A stretch of DNA of 55,311 bases from CAZTTG01 sp964615935. GTDB lineage: Bacteria; Planctomycetota; UBA1135; GCA-002686595. Position 1 is the stretch's first letter. The number at the start of each line of letters is the position of its first letter. Below, one piece after another: positions 51,977 to 55,311 of this stretch. The stretch spans positions 1 through 55,311 of the forward strand of contig CAZTTG010000039.1 in NCBI GenBank assembly GCA_964615935.1. Direction: 5' to 3'. Below the pieces are notes generated by a model. That model saw only the letters and a program-made list of their open reading frames with translations, was not told where the DNA came from and did not search any database. The translations under genes and the position numbers were made by a program.

Positions 51977-52209
51977 GCTGGGCAGATGATAAGGAAGTCG
52001 GGCTCGCGAGCCTCGGCGCGCCGCCGCGGATTCCGGCACTTTTCGGGGGAAGCGGCGCAACCATCGGGCGCGACCGCAGCCCCCTGGGGCGGTGGGGCCT
52101 GGTGGATGCGCCGGCGGATCCCGCCCCTCCCCTCCGAGCTCTCCTCCAGCGCACCCCATCCATCTGCCGCACCCCGATCCCTCGCGTTGCCGCTCCCCGC
52201 GCCCCGGCC

Positions 52210-52215
52210 TAGAAT
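52210..52215 (+). promoter_or_regulatory. Candidate -10 element of the degenerate exonuclease gene
   Basis: TAGAAT, 61 bases before the ATG at 52276, in the 299-base divergent gap with the SDR gene. The gap contains no gene. No clear -35. Confidence 0.35.
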
Positions 52216-52275
52216 CCCCGCCCTCCGGACCGCCGCGCCCTCCCAATCCCGAGCCCATCGGAGCGGGACCTCCTC

Positions 52276-53076
52276 ATGTCCCGACCCATCGTCGCACTCG
52301 CCGTCGCGACAGCGAGTCCGACGGATCCCCCTCACCTCGTCGAGCTCGGCGCCATCCGCGTCTTCGATGGCGAGGTCGTCGAGGAGCTCTCGTCCCTGAT
52401 CCGCCCTCAGATCCCGATCGATCCGCGGTCGACCGAGCTGCACGGAATCGACGAGGACGAGATCACGCGGGCGCCGCTCGCGCACGAGGTGCTGGCGCGA
52501 TTCCTCGACTGGCTGGGCGACGACTGGATGGTGGTCCATGACGCGCGGCGGACCGCTCGCCCCCTGGCCTTCGAGCTCGCGCGCGTTGGTCTGGAGCCTC
52601 CCCGCTCCCTGCTCCTCGACACCTTGCCCCTGGCCCGCGAGCTGCTCGCCGAGGTGCCGGACGACTCGCTCGAAGCCTACTGTGGCCTGCTCGACCTCGA
52701 GGAGGGGGAGCACCATCGTGCGCTCCCCGATGCCGTCTGGAGTTGGAAGGTCTTCGAGGCCTGTACCGAGCGCCTCGGCGGAGACCCGACCCCCGAATCC
52801 TTCCTGGCGAGGACCGGCCGGCCCGCCACCCTTGCCCTCTTCGGTCCGATGCCGCCGGCCGGGCTGAAGCCGAGGCATCGCAAGCTCGCGCGGGCGTGTG
52901 GCCGGGGCGCCCCGGTGACCCTTCTCTACGGCGAGCCTCCCGAGGTACCCGTTCCCCTCGGCGTGCTGCCGCACTTCATCTACGCCTCCCGCGACCGCGC
53001 CTATCTCAAGGCCGAGTGCCAGGCCACGGGCCTGCTCAAGACCTACCGGCTCGATCGCATCCACCGCGTGCGGTAG
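52276..53076 (+). CDS. Degenerate DEDDh exonuclease domain fused to a WYL-like domain
   Basis: 266 residues. Residues ~4-160 follow DnaQ-type 3'-5' exonucleases (VELGAIRVFDGEVVEELSSL, STELHGIDEDEI, HHRALPDAVWSWKVFEA), but the catalytic acids are gone. Exo I, normally V-x-D-x-E-T-T, reads VALAVATA (Ala at 9 and 11). Exo II (H-N-A-x-F-D) reads HDARRT. Only Exo III keeps His147 and Asp152. Residues ~205-266 (GRGAPVTLLYGEP, LPHFIYASRDRAYLKAECQA, TYRLDRIHRV) match the ligand-sensing WYL fold. It may therefore bind nucleic acid or nucleotide without cutting. No helix-turn-helix is seen. Confidence 0.8.
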   Translation: MSRPIVALAVATASPTDPPHLVELGAIRVFDGEVVEELSSLIRPQIPIDPRSTELHGIDEDEITRAPLAHEVLARFLDWLGDDWMVVHDARRTARPLAFELARVGLEPPRSLLLDTLPLARELLAEVPDDSLEAYCGLLDLEEGEHHRALPDAVWSWKVFEACTERLGGDPTPESFLARTGRPATLALFGPMPPAGLKPRHRKLARACGRGAPVTLLYGEPPEVPVPLGVLPHFIYASRDRAYLKAECQATGLLKTYRLDRIHRVR

Positions 53077-53162
53077 ATCCCCGCCCTGATCCGCCCATTG
53101 GGCCCCCGCCTCCCCTCCTCGCCTCCCCAGCCACCCCTGCCCAGCGATCCCCTACCGGCCCA

Positions 53163-53191
53163 TTGGCGCCGACTGGCTCCCCGGTTAGGCT
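53163..53191 (+). promoter_or_regulatory. Candidate tRNA-Gly promoter
   Basis: TTGGCG (53163-53168) and TAGGCT (53186-53191) are exactly 17 bases apart. A C-rich discriminator follows, as at stringently controlled stable-RNA promoters. The tRNA starts 28 bases downstream of the -10. Confidence 0.5.
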
Positions 53192-53219
53192 ATTCCCCAC
53201 GGAGATCCCCTCCGTGCCC

Positions 53220-53295
53220 GCGGGCGTAACTCAGTTGGTAGAGTGTCAGCTTCCCAAGCTGAATGTCGAGGGTTCGAGTCCCTTCGCCCGCTCCA
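53220..53295 (+). tRNA. tRNA-Gly (anticodon CCC)
   Basis: A 76-base cloverleaf with 7-bp acceptor arms (GCGGGCG at 53220-53226, CGCCCGC at 53285-53291), D-arm with AGTTGGTAG, anticodon stem TCAGC/GCTGA around the loop TTCCCAA (anticodon CCC), T-arm with GGTTCGAGTCC and an encoded CCA at 53293-53295. It reads GGG codons. A CTAAGT/ACTTAG inverted repeat follows downstream at ~53298-53326. Confidence 0.95.
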
Positions 53296-53644
53296 CGCTA
53301 AGTGTGCAGGACAGCGTAACTTAGGGCGTTCGAGGCGAATGCGAAGGCGTAGCCGGCCGGTTCGTGTCAGCACTTTGTCACCGTATTCCGTGGCCGCCCG
53401 CAGACCCCAACGGCCGGGCGACACCGGCCCCAACGTAGACTGGCCCCTCCACGCCACCTCATGAGGAAGACGCAGGTGGCTCGATCAATCGATGCCCCTC
53501 GCCCGCTCGCCTCTCCCAAGTGGAGGAATCCCCGATCCCCGGTCGCCCTTGCCACACGCTCGCCAATCGCCCCCCCCCTCACAACCGAGTAACGCTCCGC
53601 CCGGACCGGCTTCTGCCTTCCACGACGGGGCGACGCACGTGTCC

Positions 53645-53660
53645 CTCCCCTCTCGGGGAG
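53645..53660 (+). promoter_or_regulatory. Hairpin in the long leader of the RRM gene
   Basis: Perfect 6-bp arms CTCCCC (53645-53650) and GGGGAG (53655-53660) closed by TCTC, 94 bases ahead of the RRM ATG. The whole 53296-53753 gap (458 bases) contains no gene I can support. A structured leader would be in line with cold-inducible RNA-binding proteins, but this is inference. It could equally be a terminator hairpin. Confidence 0.3.
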
Positions 53661-53753
53661 CACTGATGTCTCCGAATCCGAATGAAGTTCTGCGTAGCTG
53701 GTCTTTCCGTTCCCGTGAAGGAGAGCTCGCATCGAACGGAAAGATCTCGAATC

Positions 53754-54062
53754 ATGGGTAAGCGACTCTACGTCGGCAACCTCTCGTACGACTCCACTGA
53801 AGACTCCCTTCGCGCCGCGTTCTCCGAGGACGGCCGCACCGTGACCGAGGTGCACCTCATGATCGACCGGGACACCGGCCGGCCGCGCGGCTTCGGCTTC
53901 GTGGAAATGGGCAGCGAAAAGGAAGCCCAGGCCGCCATCGAAGCCCTCGACGGTGTCAACCTTGACGGCCGCAACCTCAAGGTCAACGAGGCCAAGGAGC
54001 GCACCAGCGGCGGGGGTGGCCGTCGCGGCGGCGGCGGCGGCGGCGGCGGCGACCGCTGGTAG
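53754..54062 (+). CDS. Glycine-rich RRM RNA-binding protein
   Basis: 102 residues. RNP2 is KRLYVGNLSY and RNP1 is RGFGFVEM, with the standard RRM order between residues 3 and 80. The tail GGGGRRGGGGGGGGDRW is the Gly-rich extension of cyanobacterial Rbp-like and other bacterial RRM proteins, which bind RNA and often rise in the cold. The ATG at 53754 is where family members begin. An in-frame ATG at 53682 is rejected because the added residues have no homology and the spacing is poor. Confidence 0.94.
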   Translation: MGKRLYVGNLSYDSTEDSLRAAFSEDGRTVTEVHLMIDRDTGRPRGFGFVEMGSEKEAQAAIEALDGVNLDGRNLKVNEAKERTSGGGGRRGGGGGGGGDRW

Positions 54063-54197
54063 ACCTCCCGCTCCAACCGCTGGGGCGCCGCGGGATCGAG
54101 GCCTTCGCTGGCCTGCGATCCCCGGCTCCCCGGCGTTCGTCCAGATCCGGCATCGAGCGCCGATGCCGGTCCACGGCACCTTCGACCCAGGAACACG

Positions 54198-54425
54198 ATG
54201 ACTCGCTCACCTCAGACCTTCGAGAAACGCCAGCGCGAGAAGCGCAAACAGGAAAAGCGCCTGCTGAAGCAAGAGCAACGCCTCGAGCGAAACGCGGAAA
54301 AGCGCCTGGCGAAGGATCAGGAGCCTGCCGAGGGCGAGCAGCCCCTCGACGGCGCCCCGCAGGCCCCCGAGCCGACCGACGCCGACGGCCACGCTGATCC
54401 GCAGGCCCCCTCACCCCCATCCTGA
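54198..54425 (+). CDS. Small basic protein downstream of the RRM gene
   Basis: 75 residues. The first ~45 are a highly charged helix (FEKRQREKRKQEKRLLKQEQ), the rest acidic, Pro/Ala-rich and disordered. Small KRQRE-type proteins of this kind are frequent near RNA-binding and cold-shock genes in Planctomycetes and Proteobacteria. Function unknown; an RNA-associated role is a guess. It follows the RRM gene by 135 bases. Confidence 0.7.
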   Translation: MTRSPQTFEKRQREKRKQEKRLLKQEQRLERNAEKRLAKDQEPAEGEQPLDGAPQAPEPTDADGHADPQAPSPPS

Positions 54426-54449
54426 CGAGGTGGTCGCCCGGGGCCGCCC

Positions 54450-54884
54450 CTACTCCATCAGCTCCAGCCGCCGCCACGCCTCCCGCTTGCCCAGGCCCCG
54501 GATCGCTCCCCACGCCGCTAGCTGCTTCGCCTGCGGCTTGGTCTTGCCCTTCTCCCAGTTGTAGACGGTGAGCGGCGACACGCCGACAAGGGCCGCGTAG
54601 TCGGCTGCTGAGAGCCCGAGCTTCTCGCGGTGCTTCTTCACCCAGGCTGGGGAGAACCGGACGTTCTGAGCTGCGCCGGGCTCCGCGCTCACGCCAACCC
54701 GCTTCCCCTCGCGACCCTCAAGGTATGCGATCCGCTTCTGCTGCTCGGCGATCTGGCGCTTGAGGGCGGCGATGTCGCGCCGGTACTGCGCTGACGCCTT
54801 CTTGTGGGAGGACATCAGTGCGTTGGCCTCGCGGCGAGCGAGGCGACGGATCTCATCCTTGAGGACTGCTGCCAGGTTGGGCAT
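54450..54884 (-). CDS. XRE-type helix-turn-helix regulator with N-terminal coiled coil
   Basis: 144 residues. The N-terminal half is a coiled coil (SAQYRRDIAALKRQIAEQQK). The C-terminal half contains a Cro/C1-like helix-turn-helix: SPAWVKKHREKLGLSAADYA, LVGVSPLTVYNWEKGKTKPQ and a conserved GKREAWRRLELME end. It is probably a DNA-binding regulator of the short XRE class common in Proteobacteria and Planctomycetes. AAAGGA at a suitable distance supports the ATG at 54884; the longer frame to 54953 adds unrelated residues. Convergent with the small basic protein gene (24 bases). Confidence 0.88.
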   Translation of the reverse strand: MPNLAAVLKDEIRRLARREANALMSSHKKASAQYRRDIAALKRQIAEQQKRIAYLEGREGKRVGVSAEPGAAQNVRFSPAWVKKHREKLGLSAADYAALVGVSPLTVYNWEKGKTKPQAKQLAAWGAIRGLGKREAWRRLELME

Positions 54885-55311
54885 GGGGGGGTCCTTTGAG
54901 GTTGTGGGCGGCTGTTCTGAGCGCAGGCTAACTGCGGCGGAGCCTCTCAGCAAGCTAGGACGGCGGCAGCAGTAGTATCAACTGGGTACGGCCCACATCT
55001 CGGCGCGAGTAATGGCGGGCGCATACAATCCGCACAGTGGACAGGTCTGCCTGGAATCTCTGCAACAAGCAGCCATCGAGGATCGCCCTGGGCGGATCGG
55101 TACACAATCGCATTGCATGGCATGGCCAACTCGGCGAGGTCGTCCGTCCCGTTGTGAGATTTGGACGGGGACGTGTACATCATGCAGGTTGCTTGTTCTG
55201 GTTCAAGGACTCGTTCTCGAGAGCGGCGATGAGCCTCGGCAGGGCGGCGTGACCCTTGTGTAGGCAGCCGGATTGTGCCAGGGCGAGCCCGTCACAGTGT
55301 TCCGGGTCGTT
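54885..55311. other. Window end without an assigned gene
   Basis: 427 bases of lower GC than the rest. Two short frames exist: 55037-55252 plus (GTG start, 71 codons) and 54947-55183 minus. Neither has recognisable similarity or a convincing start. TACAAT at ~55025-55030 could be a -10 element. Transcription may continue beyond the window. Confidence 0.3.

Noticed and set aside
53185..53457. 90-codon minus-strand ORF with GRRDSNPRHSAWEAD
   Set aside because: This is the well-known artefact of translating the antisense of a tRNA-Gly gene.
53220..55311. tRNA-Gly as the attachment site of an integrated element
   Set aside because: I see no integrase next to the tRNA and no direct repeat of its 3' end within the remaining sequence. 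The genes that follow look ordinary.

Overview
The window is very GC-rich (about 70% by eye) and densely coded on both strands. It looks like a chromosomal segment of a marine or freshwater member of the Planctomycetota. That assignment is inference. It rests on the many large secreted proteins, on two unrelated secreted proteins (14095-15744 and 27138-28970) that end in the same Cys/Gly/Pro-rich C-terminal domain, on a secreted gluzincin-like protein with degenerate metal ligands, on carboxypeptidase-regulatory-type beta repeats, on a Ser/Thr kinase with TPRs, and on Shine-Dalgarno sites that are often weak. No rRNA, complete insertion sequence, prophage or CRISPR array is visible. One tRNA gene, tRNA-Gly(CCC), is present.

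Layout. 1-1900 is a scrapyard: a lipoprotein gene is followed by a 5'-truncated McrC-type nuclease, the first 39 codons of a uracil-DNA-glycosylase-family gene, the tail of an unknown gene and the first ~33 codons of an integrase-like gene. 2.1-12.7 kb holds an M18 aminopeptidase, a coiled-coil protein, the 7Fe ferredoxin FdxA, a large secreted gluzincin-like protein, an AlgX/AlgJ-like SGNH protein, a tRNA-dihydrouridine synthase and a secreted beta-helix protein. 13-18 kb holds a MauE-thioredoxin fusion, a secreted repeat protein, two methyltransferases and an 83-residue protein resembling the small domain of an aminotransferase. 18.4-21.4 kb has a PTS enzyme I homologue with altered catalytic residues and a secreted SNase-like nuclease.

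21.4-26.8 kb is a minus-strand glycosylation cluster: a DUF2064-type transferase, a three-part GT2 fusion, a second GT2 coupled through a TGATG overlap, and an NAD-dependent epimerase-like SDR. 27.1-39.7 kb encodes two different secreted M14 carboxypeptidases, a NatAB-like ABC exporter, a membrane-anchored protein with regulatory-type beta repeats and a GH99/GH71-like glycoside hydrolase. 39.7-46.6 kb encodes a VCBS/collagen-like surface protein with an apparent one-base frameshift near its end, a gamma-glutamyltransferase, a KamA-family radical SAM protein and a tandem UspA protein. 47-53 kb encodes an unknown protein divergent from a Ser/Thr kinase-TolB-like-TPR protein, a three-gene unit (SDR, small ORF, NodZ-like fucosyltransferase) and a degenerate DEDDh exonuclease fused to a WYL-like domain. 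The right end has tRNA-Gly, an RRM RNA-binding protein with a long structured leader, a small basic protein and an XRE-type regulator.

How it fits together. Much of the window serves extracellular degradation and surface structure (M14 peptidases, nuclease, glycosidase, beta-helix, collagen-like protein, glycosyltransferases), mixed with housekeeping genes. No complete defence system is present. The most unusual items are proteins that keep a known fold but lose catalytic residues (enzyme I, DEDDh exonuclease, gluzincin-like protein), the unannotated C-terminal domain shared by secreted proteins, and strong hairpins placed between convergent genes.
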